Positions 44,533 to 53,565 of a DNA stretch of 64,000 nt are shown in pieces. The stretch comes from Streptomyces sp. CCM_MD2014 (GTDB lineage: Bacteria > Actinomycetota > Actinomycetes > Streptomycetales > Streptomycetaceae). The translations under genes were made by a program, and so were the position numbers. Location: the NCBI RefSeq assembly GCF_000772045.1, contig NZ_CP009754.1, positions 7,688,001 to 7,752,000 on the forward strand, read 5' to 3'. The notes under the pieces were generated by a model. It was not told the origin of the DNA and ran no database searches. It saw only the letters and a program-made list of their open reading frames with translations. The first letter of the stretch is position 1; every line of letters starts with the position of its first letter.

Positions 44533-46911
44533 ATGGCCGAGGGCCTGGTACTGCTGGCGGTCGAGGAGCGTCCGGAGGACGGCAGCGCCGCGGCCGGCCA
44601 GCTGGCGCGCATCGCCGAGGCGATCCGGGAGAGCGGCCTGCGCGTGCGGTGGGTCGTGAGCGCCACGGACGCCGAGGCGGTGCTGCGGACGGAAGCCGGG
44701 GTGGCCGCCGCCGTGGTCGCGTGGGACCTCCCTGCCGCGACCGGGGACGGGCCGGGCGGCGCGGCGGTGCTGCGCGGGATCGGGCGCCGCTTCCACAACC
44801 TCCCGGTGTTCCTGGTCATGGCCGGTGAGGGACTGCGCGAGCTGCCGCTGTGGGTGTCGCAGTCCGTGGTGGGCTACGTATGGCCGCTGGAGGACACCCC
44901 GGCCTTCATCGCGGGCCGGATCGCCACCGCCGCGCGCACCTACCGCGACAACCTGCTGCCGCCGTTCTTCAAGGCGCTGCGGCGCTTCGACGACGCGCAC
45001 GAGTACTCGTGGCACACCCCGGCGCACTCCGGCGGTGTCGCCTTCCTCAAGTCCCCCGTGGGCCGGGCCTTCCACGACTACTTCGGGGAGCGGCTGCTGC
45101 GCAGCGACCTGTCGATCTCCGTGGAGGAGCTGGGCTCGCTCTTCGAGCACACCGGCCCGATCGGCGAGGCCGAGCGCAACGCCGCGCGGGTCTTCGGGTC
45201 CGACCGCACGTACTTCGTCCTGCACGGGGACTCCACGTGCAACAGGCTGGTCGGCCACTTCAGCGTCACCGGCGACGAGATCGCCCTGGTCGACCGCAAC
45301 TGCCACAAGTCGGTCCTGCACGGCCTCGTCGTCTCCGGCGCCCGGCCGGTGTACCTCGTCCCCACCCGCAACGGCTACGGCCTCGCCGGGCCGCTGCCGC
45401 CGGCCGAGATCGCGCCGGAGTCGGTGGCCGCGCGCGGCGCCGCGAGTGTCCTCGCCCGGGACGCGGTCTCCACCCGCCCCCAGTACGCGGTGTTCACCAA
45501 CTCCACGTACGACGGGCTCTGTTACGACGCCGTGGCGGCGGCCCGGGCCTTCGCCGCGAGCACCCCGCGGCTGCACTTCGACGAGGCGTGGTTCGCGTAC
45601 GCCCGCTTCCACCCGCTCTACGCGGGGCGGTACGGCATGTCGGTGGACGAGGAGACCTTCCCGGGTCCCGACCGGCCGACCGTCTTCGCGACCCAGTCCA
45701 CGCACAAGCTGCTGGCGGCCCTGTCGCAGGGAGCGATGGTGCACGTGAGGCCCGCGCCCCGGGCCCCGGTCGAGCACGACCGGTTCAACGAGGCGCTCAT
45801 GATGCACGGGACCACCTCGCCGCTGTACCCCATGATCGCCTCCCTCGACGTGGCCACGGCCATGATGGACGGTCCGCAGGGGCGGTGGCTGATCGACGAA
45901 GCGGTGTCGGAGGCGATCCGGTTCCGCCAGGAGATGGTGCGCATCGGGCGCCGGATCGAGGCCGCCGGGGACCGGCCGCCCTGGTTCTTCGGAGTCTGGC
46001 AGCCCGACGCGGTGACCGACCCCGCCGGCGGGGAGCGGCTGCCCTTCGACGAGGCGCCGCCCGAGCTGCTGCGCACCGAGCCCTCCTGCTGGCACCTCGC
46101 ACCCGGCGCCGACTGGCACGGCTTCCCGGGCCTCACCGAGGGCTACTGCATGCTCGACCCGATCAAGGTCACCCTCACCTGCCCGGGCCTCGACGCGACC
46201 GGCACGATGGGCGAACAGGGCATCCCCGCGCGCGCTCTGACCGCCTATCTGACCACGCGCGGCATCGTCGTGGAGAAGACCGACAGCTACACGGCGCTGG
46301 TGCTCTTCTCCATGGGCATCACCAAGGGCAAGTGGGGCACGCTGCTGGACGCCCTGATGGACTTCAAGGACCTCTACGACGGCGACGCCCCGCTGGAGCG
46401 CGTGCTGCCCGGTCTGGTGGCGGCCCATCCGGGACGCTACGCCGGCCGGGGCCTGCGGCACCTGTGCCAGGAGATGCACGACCACCTGCGCGAGGCGCGC
46501 CTGGTCGAGCTGCTGGACGCCGCCTTCCAGCAGCTCCCGGAGCCCGTCGTACCGCCCCAGCTGTGCTACCGGCGCCTCGTGCGCGGCGGCACGGAGCGCA
46601 TTCCTCTGGCGGACGCCCCGGGCCGTGTCGCCGCGGCGATGGTCACGGTGACGCCGCCCGGCATCCCCGTCCTGATGCCGGGCGAAAGCGTGGGACGGCA
46701 GGACGGTCCCCTCCTGCGGTACCTCGGCGCCCTGGAGGCGTTCGACCGTCACTTCCCGGGATTCGGCAGCGAGACGCACGGAGTGACCCGCGCCCCCGAT
46801 ACGGGTCACTACCTCATCGAGTGCCTGACCCCGGACGTCCAGGCAGGGCTCACCCGCACCACGGCGCCGTCCCAGCGGCGCGGGGAGGAGAGCGCCGAAG
46901 CGAGCCGGTGA
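44533..46911 (+). CDS. Orn/Lys/Arg decarboxylase, PLP-dependent (biodegradative type)
   Basis: A 792-residue group III basic-amino-acid decarboxylase. The N-terminal flavodoxin-like wing domain spans about 1-130; the PLP domain carries HGDSTCN, the aspartate-glutamate DEAWFAY (D350) and the Schiff-base lysine K392 (STHKLLAALSQ); the C-terminal domain has the EKTDSYTALVLFS and GKWGTLLDALMDFK features. The product would be agmatine, putrescine or cadaverine; the sequence does not let me choose. ATG 44533 follows GGAGGGGGAG; the longer frame to 44206 is unlikely. It is a single gene, with no antiporter next to it. Confidence 0.93.
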   Translation: MAEGLVLLAVEERPEDGSAAAGQLARIAEAIRESGLRVRWVVSATDAEAVLRTEAGVAAAVVAWDLPAATGDGPGGAAVLRGIGRRFHNLPVFLVMAGEGLRELPLWVSQSVVGYVWPLEDTPAFIAGRIATAARTYRDNLLPPFFKALRRFDDAHEYSWHTPAHSGGVAFLKSPVGRAFHDYFGERLLRSDLSISVEELGSLFEHTGPIGEAERNAARVFGSDRTYFVLHGDSTCNRLVGHFSVTGDEIALVDRNCHKSVLHGLVVSGARPVYLVPTRNGYGLAGPLPPAEIAPESVAARGAASVLARDAVSTRPQYAVFTNSTYDGLCYDAVAAARAFAASTPRLHFDEAWFAYARFHPLYAGRYGMSVDEETFPGPDRPTVFATQSTHKLLAALSQGAMVHVRPAPRAPVEHDRFNEALMMHGTTSPLYPMIASLDVATAMMDGPQGRWLIDEAVSEAIRFRQEMVRIGRRIEAAGDRPPWFFGVWQPDAVTDPAGGERLPFDEAPPELLRTEPSCWHLAPGADWHGFPGLTEGYCMLDPIKVTLTCPGLDATGTMGEQGIPARALTAYLTTRGIVVEKTDSYTALVLFSMGITKGKWGTLLDALMDFKDLYDGDAPLERVLPGLVAAHPGRYAGRGLRHLCQEMHDHLREARLVELLDAAFQQLPEPVVPPQLCYRRLVRGGTERIPLADAPGRVAAAMVTVTPPGIPVLMPGESVGRQDGPLLRYLGALEAFDRHFPGFGSETHGVTRAPDTGHYLIECLTPDVQAGLTRTTAPSQRRGEESAEASR

Positions 46912-47107
46912 GCCCGACGGGCCGCGGCCGCTGCCCTGCCGAGCGGCGCACGCGCGCCGACGGTCGGGGAACGGACGTGAGCGCACGCGGCCGAACGCGG
47001 CCGAAACGCGGCACAGGCCGGGGGAGGGGCCGGCCGGGGGAGAGCCCCGCGGAGCCCTGCGGCCAGGACGGCGCCGTGGGTCCCGGCCGCCGACGGCGAA
47101 CGGCGGA

Positions 47108-48139
47108 TCAGTCGGCCGGAGCCCCGGGGACGGTGCTGCGTCGTACGACCAGCCGGTGCGGGATGGTGAGGTCCAGGGCGGGCACCTCGTTCTCCGGGCT
47201 GTAGATGCGGTCGGCCAGGCACTGCAGGGCGCGCTCGGCGATCTGACCCTTGTCGGGCGAGACGGTGGTCAGCGTCGGATGGCTGAAGCGGCCGTCCTCG
47301 ATGTCGTCGAAGCCGACGATCGCCAGGTCCTCGGGCACCCGCAGCCCCCGTGTGTGCGCCAGATGCAGCGCACCCAGCGCCAGTTCGTCCGTGAAGGCGA
47401 AGACGGCGTCCGGTGAGGCGCCGCCGTCGAGCAGCTCGGCCATGGCCCGGGCGCCGTCCTGCCGGTGCAGGGCGGTGACCGGTCGTTCCCACTCCGGCCT
47501 CGGCGCCAGATGCGCCCGGTGCAGTGCCCTGCGGTACCCCTCGGCCCGCTGCTCGGCCGTGCCGTTGTGCAGGTGCGGCTGCAGCCCGATGGCCGCTATG
47601 CGGCGGCGGCCGAGTGCCAGCAGGTGGGTCGTGGCGTCGTCCGCGGCCGCCACGTTGTCCACGGCCACCCGGTCCGCCAGTCCCTCCGGGCTGCGCTCGC
47701 CGAGCAGCACCACGGGCAGCGGGCGCGCCGTGCTCGCCACCTCCTGAGCCTCCAGCGCCCACGGGCTGATGATCAGGCCGTCCATGGCCCGGCCGCTGTC
47801 GCCCGTCAGCAGCCGCCGCTCCGCCTCCGCGTCTCCGTGGGTCTGGTCGATCACCACCGTCCACGACCGCCGGCGGGCCGCGTCCACCAGGAGCCCGGCG
47901 AGCTCCCCGAAGTAGGGCGAATGCAGTTCCGGGATGGCCAGGCCGATCACACCCGTTCGGCCCGCCCGCAGGTTGCGGGCGGCGAGGTTGGGGCGGTACC
48001 CCAGCTCGTCGATCGCCTCCTGGACCTTCTGCCGGGTCTGTGCGGACACCCGGGCGGACCCGTTGACCACGTTCGACACGGTACGCGCGGAGACCCCGGC
48101 GCGGGCGGCTACGTCTTTCAGGCTGCTGCTCACCCGCAC
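47108..48139 (-). CDS. LacI-family transcriptional regulator
   Basis: A 343-residue repressor. The LacI HTH (SLKDVAARAGVSARTVSNVVNGSARVS) is at the N-terminus, followed by the periplasmic-binding-protein-like sugar domain (TGVIGLAIPELHSPYFGEL, DAVFAFTDELALGAL). The GTG start is at 48139, with a second GTG two codons later. It is divergent from a dioxygenase and sugar-porter pair with a perfect palindrome between, so it most likely represses them. Confidence 0.92.
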   Translation of the reverse strand: MRVSSSLKDVAARAGVSARTVSNVVNGSARVSAQTRQKVQEAIDELGYRPNLAARNLRAGRTGVIGLAIPELHSPYFGELAGLLVDAARRRSWTVVIDQTHGDAEAERRLLTGDSGRAMDGLIISPWALEAQEVASTARPLPVVLLGERSPEGLADRVAVDNVAAADDATTHLLALGRRRIAAIGLQPHLHNGTAEQRAEGYRRALHRAHLAPRPEWERPVTALHRQDGARAMAELLDGGASPDAVFAFTDELALGALHLAHTRGLRVPEDLAIVGFDDIEDGRFSHPTLTTVSPDKGQIAERALQCLADRIYSPENEVPALDLTIPHRLVVRRSTVPGAPAD

Positions 48140-48194
48140 ATCGTGGCACGAGCACCGCGAGGCCGACGAAGATCCCCGCCGACAGCTATTGCCA

Positions 48195-48208
48195 CGTTGA
48201 ATTCAACG
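48195..48208. promoter_or_regulatory. Probable LacI operator
   Basis: CGTTGAATTCAACG is a perfect 14-base palindrome in the 115-base divergent region, 56 bases from the LacI start and 47 from the dioxygenase start. The centre is AATT where many LacI sites have CG. Confidence 0.7.
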
Positions 48209-48254
48209 ATGCAACATGAGGCGGACGGAACCACCGCATGTGCGAGGAGGCACC

Positions 48255-49106
48255 ATGAGTCCGCACGTTTACCCCGGCGTCTCGACGGCCGACCTGGACC
48301 TGGACGTGTCGGCCGATGTCGACGCCCTGTACACGGACGGCATCACCGCCCGCAAGGGAGCCTTCACCCCCCAGTGGGCCGACCGGCTCCGGGAGGACAT
48401 AGACGCGGCCTTCCAGGAGGCCCTGGCGCGGCCCGGCGGTGCCGTCGGACGGGGGCCCCACCGCTACTACGTGGAGATCCACCCCGAGCAGCTGCGGAAC
48501 TTCGTCGAGCTGGTCGACCACCCCTGGGTGCGGTCCGTCTGCACCGCCGTGCTCGGTCCGGAGTACCGCATCGTGGAGCTCGGCTTCGACGTGCCGCTGG
48601 AGGGCGCCGTCAACCAGCCCTGGCACCGCGACTTCCCGATGCCCGAGGAGACGCGGACGGAGCGGCGGCTGACCTCCCTGGCCTTCAACGTGACGGCCGT
48701 CGACACGGAGGAGGACATGGGCCCCTTCGAGATCGCGCCCGGCACGCAGTGGGACGACAGCCCCGAGTTCGGCCACGGCATGTTCCCGCCCCGCCCGCAC
48801 TACCCGCGTTACGAGGAGCGGGCCGTGCGCAAGTACCCGCAGCGGGGCGACATCTCCGCGCGCACCGCGCTGACCATCCACCGCGGCACCAAGAACGACT
48901 CCGCGAAGTCCCGTCCGGTGCTGGTCCTGGGCGTCGACGGGCCGGAGGCCGACAACAGCGAGCGGCACGACACGGCCGTGACCCGCGCGTACTGGGAGGC
49001 CCTGCCGGAGCGGGTCCGGCGCCACCTCGACTGCCCCGTCGTCGACGAGCTGGAGCCGATCACCCAGAAGCACACCATCGAGGGTCTGGTCATGGGCGAT
49101 GCCTGA
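48255..49106 (+). CDS. Phytanoyl-CoA dioxygenase-family Fe(II)/2-oxoglutarate enzyme
   Basis: A 283-residue oxygenase. The facial triad is H124 and D126 (PWHRDFPM) and H209 (ALTIHRGTKN), with R220 as likely 2-oxoglutarate ligand. The family hydroxylates phytanoyl-CoA in eukaryotes but many bacterial members act on small polar molecules. ATG 48255 follows GAGGAGG. It overlaps the sugar transporter by eight bases, so its substrate probably arrives through that porter; which compound is unknown. Confidence 0.88.
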   Translation: MSPHVYPGVSTADLDLDVSADVDALYTDGITARKGAFTPQWADRLREDIDAAFQEALARPGGAVGRGPHRYYVEIHPEQLRNFVELVDHPWVRSVCTAVLGPEYRIVELGFDVPLEGAVNQPWHRDFPMPEETRTERRLTSLAFNVTAVDTEEDMGPFEIAPGTQWDDSPEFGHGMFPPRPHYPRYEERAVRKYPQRGDISARTALTIHRGTKNDSAKSRPVLVLGVDGPEADNSERHDTAVTRAYWEALPERVRRHLDCPVVDELEPITQKHTIEGLVMGDA

Positions 49107-50520
49107 GCTGACCGCCGGGGCCGGGACCACCGGGGTGGCGGCCGGGGACCGGGACAGGACGCCGGCCCTGGTGTACGCGGTCGCCGGCGTGTCCGCTCTC
49201 GGCGGCCTGCTCTTCGGCTACGACACCGGCATCATCTCCGGCGCGCTGCTGCACCTGCGGGACGACATGGATCTGTCCTCCCGTGAGCAGGAGATCGTCG
49301 TCAGCGTGATCCTGCTCGGCGCGATGGCCGGGGCGCTGCTCGCGGGCCGTCTGGCCGTGCGGCACGGGCGCCGCAGGGTCGTGGTCGCGGTCGCCGTGGT
49401 CTTCGCCCTCGGGGCGGCGGCAGCCGCGGCGGCCCCCGGGGTGGGCAGTCTGATCGCCGCGCGCTTCGTGCTCGGGCTGGCCGTCGGCGGTGCCTCCAAC
49501 ATGGTGCCGGTCTACATCGCGGAGGCCGCTCCCGCCAGGATCCGCGGCCGGCTCATGGTGCTCTTCCAGCTGATGGTCGCCTGCGGCCAGCTCATCGCCT
49601 ACCTGTGCGGATGGGCGCTGTCGGGCAGCGGCGGCTGGCGCACGATGTTCGCCCTGGCGGTCCTGCCGGCCGTGGTCCTCGGCGTGGGCATGCTCTGCCT
49701 TCCCGAGAGTCCCCGCTGGCTGGTCGAGCACGACCGGCGCGACGAGGCCGCGAGGGTGCTCGCCAGGCTCCGGCCGGCCGGCGCCGACGTGCGCCGGGAG
49801 ATCGAGGAGATCGCCCAGGTGGCCGCGGCGACGCCCGTGGGCGGCTGGCGCGAGCTGCGGCAGCGCTGGATGCGTCCGGCCCTGCTGATCGCGGTCGGCA
49901 TCGCGGCCTTCTCCCAGCTCACCGGGATCAACGCGGTCGTCTACTACGCGCCGACGATCCTCGTCGACGCCGGGTTCGGCGACTCGGCCGCCCTGCTCAC
50001 CGGCGTCGGCATCGGCGTGATGCTGGTCGTCGCGGGCGTGGTCGGCGCGATCGCCGTCGACCGGGTGGGCCGCCGGCGGACGATGCTGTGGTTCCTGCCG
50101 GGTTCGGGCATCGCCATGACGGTCATGGCCCTGGCCTTCCTCGGCCCGGAGGGATCGGCGGCACAGCGCTGGACCGTGATCGTCGCGCTGTTCGCGTACA
50201 TCCTGTTCAACGGGATCGGGATCCAGGCGGTGGTCTGGCTCATCGGCCCGGAGATCGTGCCGCTGAGCGTGCGCGGCCCGGCGACCAGTCTGGCCACGGT
50301 CACGCTCTGGGGAGTCGACCTGCTGATCGCGGTGACCGCCCTGACCGCCATCCAGGCGATCGGCCGCTCCGGCACGTTCCTCGTCTACGCGCTGATGAAC
50401 GTCGTGTGCATCCTCTTCGTGGCCGCGAAGGTGCCGGAGACCCGGGGGCGCTCGCTGGAGAGCATCGAGCGCGCCCTGCAGCGCGGGGGCTCCTTCCGGA
50501 AGGAGCTGGAGAGGTCCTGA
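49099..50520 (+). CDS. Sugar porter-family MFS transporter
   Basis: A 473-residue twelve-helix proton symporter. Sugar-porter signatures are clear: GYDTGIISGAL in helix 1, RFVLGLAVGGASNMVPVYIAEAAP, PESPRWL after helix 6, and PETRGRSLE at the end. The likely cargo is a monosaccharide or cyclitol such as inositol. It overlaps the dioxygenase gene by eight bases and is followed by two hairpins. LacI control is inferred from the divergent regulator. Confidence 0.93.
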   Translation: MPELTAGAGTTGVAAGDRDRTPALVYAVAGVSALGGLLFGYDTGIISGALLHLRDDMDLSSREQEIVVSVILLGAMAGALLAGRLAVRHGRRRVVVAVAVVFALGAAAAAAAPGVGSLIAARFVLGLAVGGASNMVPVYIAEAAPARIRGRLMVLFQLMVACGQLIAYLCGWALSGSGGWRTMFALAVLPAVVLGVGMLCLPESPRWLVEHDRRDEAARVLARLRPAGADVRREIEEIAQVAAATPVGGWRELRQRWMRPALLIAVGIAAFSQLTGINAVVYYAPTILVDAGFGDSAALLTGVGIGVMLVVAGVVGAIAVDRVGRRRTMLWFLPGSGIAMTVMALAFLGPEGSAAQRWTVIVALFAYILFNGIGIQAVVWLIGPEIVPLSVRGPATSLATVTLWGVDLLIAVTALTAIQAIGRSGTFLVYALMNVVCILFVAAKVPETRGRSLESIERALQRGGSFRKELERS

Positions 50521-50536
50521 CCCGACGAAGGAGGTG

Positions 50537-50620
50537 CCACCGGGCGGGGCGGCAGCACCGCCGACCCGCCCGGTGGCGGCGCGGGCAGGCCCGCACGGCA
50601 GTGGCCCGTGCGGGCCTGCC
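50537..50620 (+). terminator. Two tandem hairpins after the sugar porter gene
   Basis: CCACCGGGCGGG (50537-50548) pairs with 50565-50576 (12 bp). GGCAGGCCCGCACGG (50584-50598) pairs perfectly with 50606-50620 (15 bp, seven-base loop). Neither has a T-run, as is common for Streptomyces terminators. The stretch 50521-50894 holds no gene; besides the hairpins it has a 17-base tandem repeat at 50624-50657. Confidence 0.75.
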
Positions 50621-50623
50621 GGC

Positions 50624-50657
50624 GCCTGTGGCCCTCCCACGCCTGTGGCCCTCCCAC
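50624..50657. repeat. Tandem duplication of a 17-base unit
   Basis: GCCTGTGGCCCTCCCAC occurs twice head to tail (50624-50640 and 50641-50657) directly after the terminator hairpins. It is probably neutral slippage. Confidence 0.8.
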
Positions 50658-50894
50658 GCTGTGCGCGGGCGGGCGACCCGCCCTCACCCCGGGGGTCCAG
50701 GGCGCCGGTCCGGCGCAGCAGGGTCACGGCGTCGGCGACCGCCGGTCCGACGCACCACTCTCGTCGCCGTCTGGTCCGAGGGGCGCCGCGCCCGCGCGCT
50801 CGCCCGGTGCGTCCGCACCGCGGCCGAGGTCGCCGAGGCGCGTACTGCCGCGCGGGGACGCCTGACACGGACGGCTCCGGCCAGGCGCCGGGCC

Positions 50895-52028
50895 TCAACG
50901 GCCGTCGGCGGCGGCGAAGTCCGGCAGCTCGGTGGAGAGGAGGTGCTCGGCGGCGCCGTCGAGCAGCCGGGCCGTCCGCGTGGAGCGGGGAAGCATGGTC
51001 TCCTCATAGGCGCGCACGGCTCGGCCGACCGTGTCGTGGTGGGCGAGGGCGAGGGCCAGCTCGCAGGCGTCCAGCAGGGCGAGGTTGACGCCGACGCCGA
51101 GCGGGGGCATGAGGTGCGCCGCGTCGCCGAGCAGGGTGGCCGTCGGACTGTGCTCCCAGGTGTGGGGGACGGGCAGAGCGTGGATCGGGCGGTCGACGTA
51201 GGGGCCGTCGTTGTCGGTGACGAGCCGGAGCAGCCGGGGCGACCAGTGGCGGTACCGGTCCACGAGATGGGCGCGGATGCCGCGGGTGTCCCGGGGGTCG
51301 AGGCCGGCGGCGGCGATCCAGTCCGCGGGGACGCGCTGGATGACGTAGACGCGGACGTGGTCGCCGCCGTTGCGCTGCGCGAACAGCCCCCGTTCGCCGT
51401 CGGCTGCCGCAGCCCCGCCCGGGCCGACGAGTTCGGCCACTTCGGGGTGCCGGGCCGGGACGTCGTGGAACCACGCCTCGAGGAAACTCACACCGCTGTA
51501 CCGGGGCGTCGCCCCGGAGAGGGCGCGCCGGACCGCGGACCAGGCGCCGTCGGCCCCGACGACGAGGTCGCAGTCGACGACGGCGCCGTTCGCGAAGCGC
51601 AACCGCCGAGGGCCGTCGGCGGGGCCGTCGACGGCGCGCAGGGCGTGGCCCCAGCGCACGGTGCCCGGGTGGAGCGAGCCGAGCAGCAGGTCGCGCAACC
51701 GGCCGCGGTCGATCTCCGGCTTGAACCGCTCGTCCCGCTCGGGAACGTGGTGGAACAGGACCGCGCCCGAGGGGTCCAGCTGCCGCATCTCCTGACCCTC
51801 GGGGCGGGAGAGCCGGAAGAAGTCGTCCAGGAGGCCGGCTTCGCGCAGGGCGATCTGGCCGTTGTCCGCGTGCAGGTCGAGGGAGCCGCCCTGGTCGCGG
51901 GTGTCGGGACCGGCGTCACGGTCGTAGACCGAGACGGTGATGCCGTGCCGCTGGAGGATGCGCGCGCAGGTCAGCCCTCCGGGGCCGGCGCCGACGACGG
52001 CGATGCGGGGTGAGGCGGTGGTGGTCAC
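50895..52028 (-). CDS. FAD-dependent aromatic monooxygenase (TetX/PHBH type)
   Basis: A 377-residue flavoprotein hydroxylase. The FAD motif VVGAGPGGLT lies at 11-20, the second VVGADGAWSAVR, and GDAAHLMPPLGVGVN is the C-terminal FAD loop. Related enzymes hydroxylate or inactivate aromatic antibiotics such as tetracyclines. I start at GTG 52028; the open frame to 52187 overlaps the operator region. It is divergent from a TetR regulator, the usual pairing for drug- or aromatic-induced oxygenases. Substrate unknown. Confidence 0.9.
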   Translation of the reverse strand: MTTTASPRIAVVGAGPGGLTCARILQRHGITVSVYDRDAGPDTRDQGGSLDLHADNGQIALREAGLLDDFFRLSRPEGQEMRQLDPSGAVLFHHVPERDERFKPEIDRGRLRDLLLGSLHPGTVRWGHALRAVDGPADGPRRLRFANGAVVDCDLVVGADGAWSAVRRALSGATPRYSGVSFLEAWFHDVPARHPEVAELVGPGGAAAADGERGLFAQRNGGDHVRVYVIQRVPADWIAAAGLDPRDTRGIRAHLVDRYRHWSPRLLRLVTDNDGPYVDRPIHALPVPHTWEHSPTATLLGDAAHLMPPLGVGVNLALLDACELALALAHHDTVGRAVRAYEETMLPRSTRTARLLDGAAEHLLSTELPDFAAADGR

Positions 52029-52179
52029 GGGTGCTCCGTTCGATCCGGGTGGGAAGTGGCGCGCGCGGCGGCCCGCCCGGGAGGGACACGGGGTGCCGAC
52101 GCGCAGGGCCGTCGATGGGCGGGGGAGTCCGGAAGGCGACTGCTCCCGGCCGCGCCCAACAAAAGCACACCGGATCAAT

Positions 52180-52226
52180 AAGTGCAACGGTGCAACTTTT
52201 GAACTCGATTAACCGTCGGGTACAGT
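52180..52226 (+). promoter_or_regulatory. TetR-type operator and promoter for the TetR gene
   Basis: AAGTGCAACGGTGCAACTT (52180-52198) is a dyad of the form AAGTnnnACnGTnnnACTT. Next to it, TTGAAC (52199-52204) and TACAGT (52221-52226) have a 16-base spacing. The -10 ends six bases before the ATG, predicting a leaderless message. Confidence 0.6.
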
Positions 52227-52232
52227 GTCGGC

Positions 52233-52865
52233 ATGTCCAGTACGACGACCGGCGCCGCGGCGGAGCCCTCCGCCGCACCGATGGGGCGCCGTGAACGCAA
52301 GAAGGCCGCGACGCGGCAGGCCATCGCGGACGCGGCGCTGCGCCTGTTCCTGGAGCGGGGATACGACGCGGTCGGCATCCGGGAGATCGCCGACGCCGCC
52401 GACGTCTCCACCACCACGCTGTTCAAGCACTTCCCGGTCAAGGAAGCCCTCGTATTCGACGAGGACGCCGACCAGGAGGCCCGTCTGCTCGCCGCCGTCC
52501 GCGACCGGGCCGAGGGCCGGTCCGTCCCGGGCGCGCTGCGTGACCACGCCCTGACCACCCGGCTGGTCGCCGCCGACGGCGACGCCCGCTTCGCCGCCTT
52601 CAACGAACTGGTGGCCCGCACGCCCGCACTGCGCGACTACGCCCAGACCATGTGGCTGCGCCACACCGCCGCGCTCGCCCGGGTCATCGCCGAGGAGAGC
52701 GGCCTCGCGGCGGACGACCCGGCCTGCACGGCCCTGGCCCACTTCGCCCTCGAAGCCCCCCGGGCAGCCCTCCACCACGAGCACCCCCGGCAGGCGGTCG
52801 ACCGGGCCTTCGACATCCTGGAGAACGGCTGGCACACGCTCGCGCCAGCGCCACCGGCGGGGTGA
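52233..52865 (+). CDS. TetR-family transcriptional regulator
   Basis: A 210-residue regulator. The TetR HTH occupies residues about 20-65 (AIADAALRLFLERGYDAVGIREIADAADVSTTTLFKHFPVKEAL). The C-terminal ligand domain is unremarkable. It is divergent from the FAD monooxygenase and probably represses it and itself through the dyad at 52180. There is no Shine-Dalgarno and the predicted transcription start coincides with the ATG. Confidence 0.93.
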   Translation: MSSTTTGAAAEPSAAPMGRRERKKAATRQAIADAALRLFLERGYDAVGIREIADAADVSTTTLFKHFPVKEALVFDEDADQEARLLAAVRDRAEGRSVPGALRDHALTTRLVAADGDARFAAFNELVARTPALRDYAQTMWLRHTAALARVIAEESGLAADDPACTALAHFALEAPRAALHHEHPRQAVDRAFDILENGWHTLAPAPPAG

Positions 52866-52976
52866 GCGCCGTGCGGGGCGGCGTCACGCCGCCCCGCACG
52901 GCCCTCCCGTGCCGGTGCCCTCCCCGCGTCGACGCCCGCCGCCGGGACCGCTCCGTGCCGCCGGTAGGCTGCGGCG

Positions 52977-53510
52977 GTGCGCACGGTCGAACTCCTCCTG
53001 GACGAACCGACGGAGTCCTCGGTCCGGGACGCCTGGCGGCGGCTGGCGGACTCCGGACTGCCCAGCCAGGCGCGGCACCGCTCGCCGGCCAACAGCCCGC
53101 ACCTCACCCTGGCCACCTGCCCGGAGCTGACGGCCCCGATCCGCTGGGCACTGGCGGAAGCGGCCGCCGACCTGCCGCTGCCGGCCCGGTTCACCGGAGT
53201 GGTCCGCTTCGAGCGGCCGACCTCCGTGCTGGCCTGGTCCCTGGACCCCGGCCCCGCGCTGGCCGGCCTGCACCGCCGGGTATGGGAGGCGGTTGCCTCG
53301 GACAGTCCGTCCGAGGCGCTCAGCCCGTTCCACCGCCCCGGGCGCTGGCGGCCGCACATCACCCTCGGCCGCACCCGACGGGCCGGCGCCTTCTCCGGCC
53401 GGCACGTCGCCGACCTGCTGCCGCCACCGCCCCTGTCGGCCAGGTTCGTGACCCTGCGCAGCTACGACACCGAGACCGAGGCCGTGGAGGAGTGGGCGCC
53501 GGGCCCCTGA
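52977..53510 (+). CDS. 2'-5' RNA ligase/cyclic phosphodiesterase-like 2H protein
   Basis: A 177-residue 2H phosphoesterase-superfamily protein with the two HxT motifs PHLTLA (H42) and PHITLG (H126) that form its active site. Members open or join 2',3'-cyclic or 2'-5' phosphate bonds in RNA or nucleotides. GTG 52977 is preceded by TAGGCT (52965-52970) and six bases, without a Shine-Dalgarno, which predicts a leaderless transcript. It is convergent with the SDR gene. Confidence 0.87.
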   Translation: MRTVELLLDEPTESSVRDAWRRLADSGLPSQARHRSPANSPHLTLATCPELTAPIRWALAEAAADLPLPARFTGVVRFERPTSVLAWSLDPGPALAGLHRRVWEAVASDSPSEALSPFHRPGRWRPHITLGRTRRAGAFSGRHVADLLPPPPLSARFVTLRSYDTETEAVEEWAPGP

Positions 53511-53565
53511 ACCCCCCGAGGTGCCCGGAGCCGCCCGGTGGAGGCGGGGCGCGGCCAGGGTGCCT

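Noticed and set aside
43252..46986. 1244-residue open frame on the - strand
   Set aside because: It lies opposite the decarboxylase and DUF1275 genes and has the same shadow composition without motifs.
50624..50657. Start of a CRISPR-like repeat array
   Set aside because: There are only two copies with no spacer between them; it is a simple tandem duplication.
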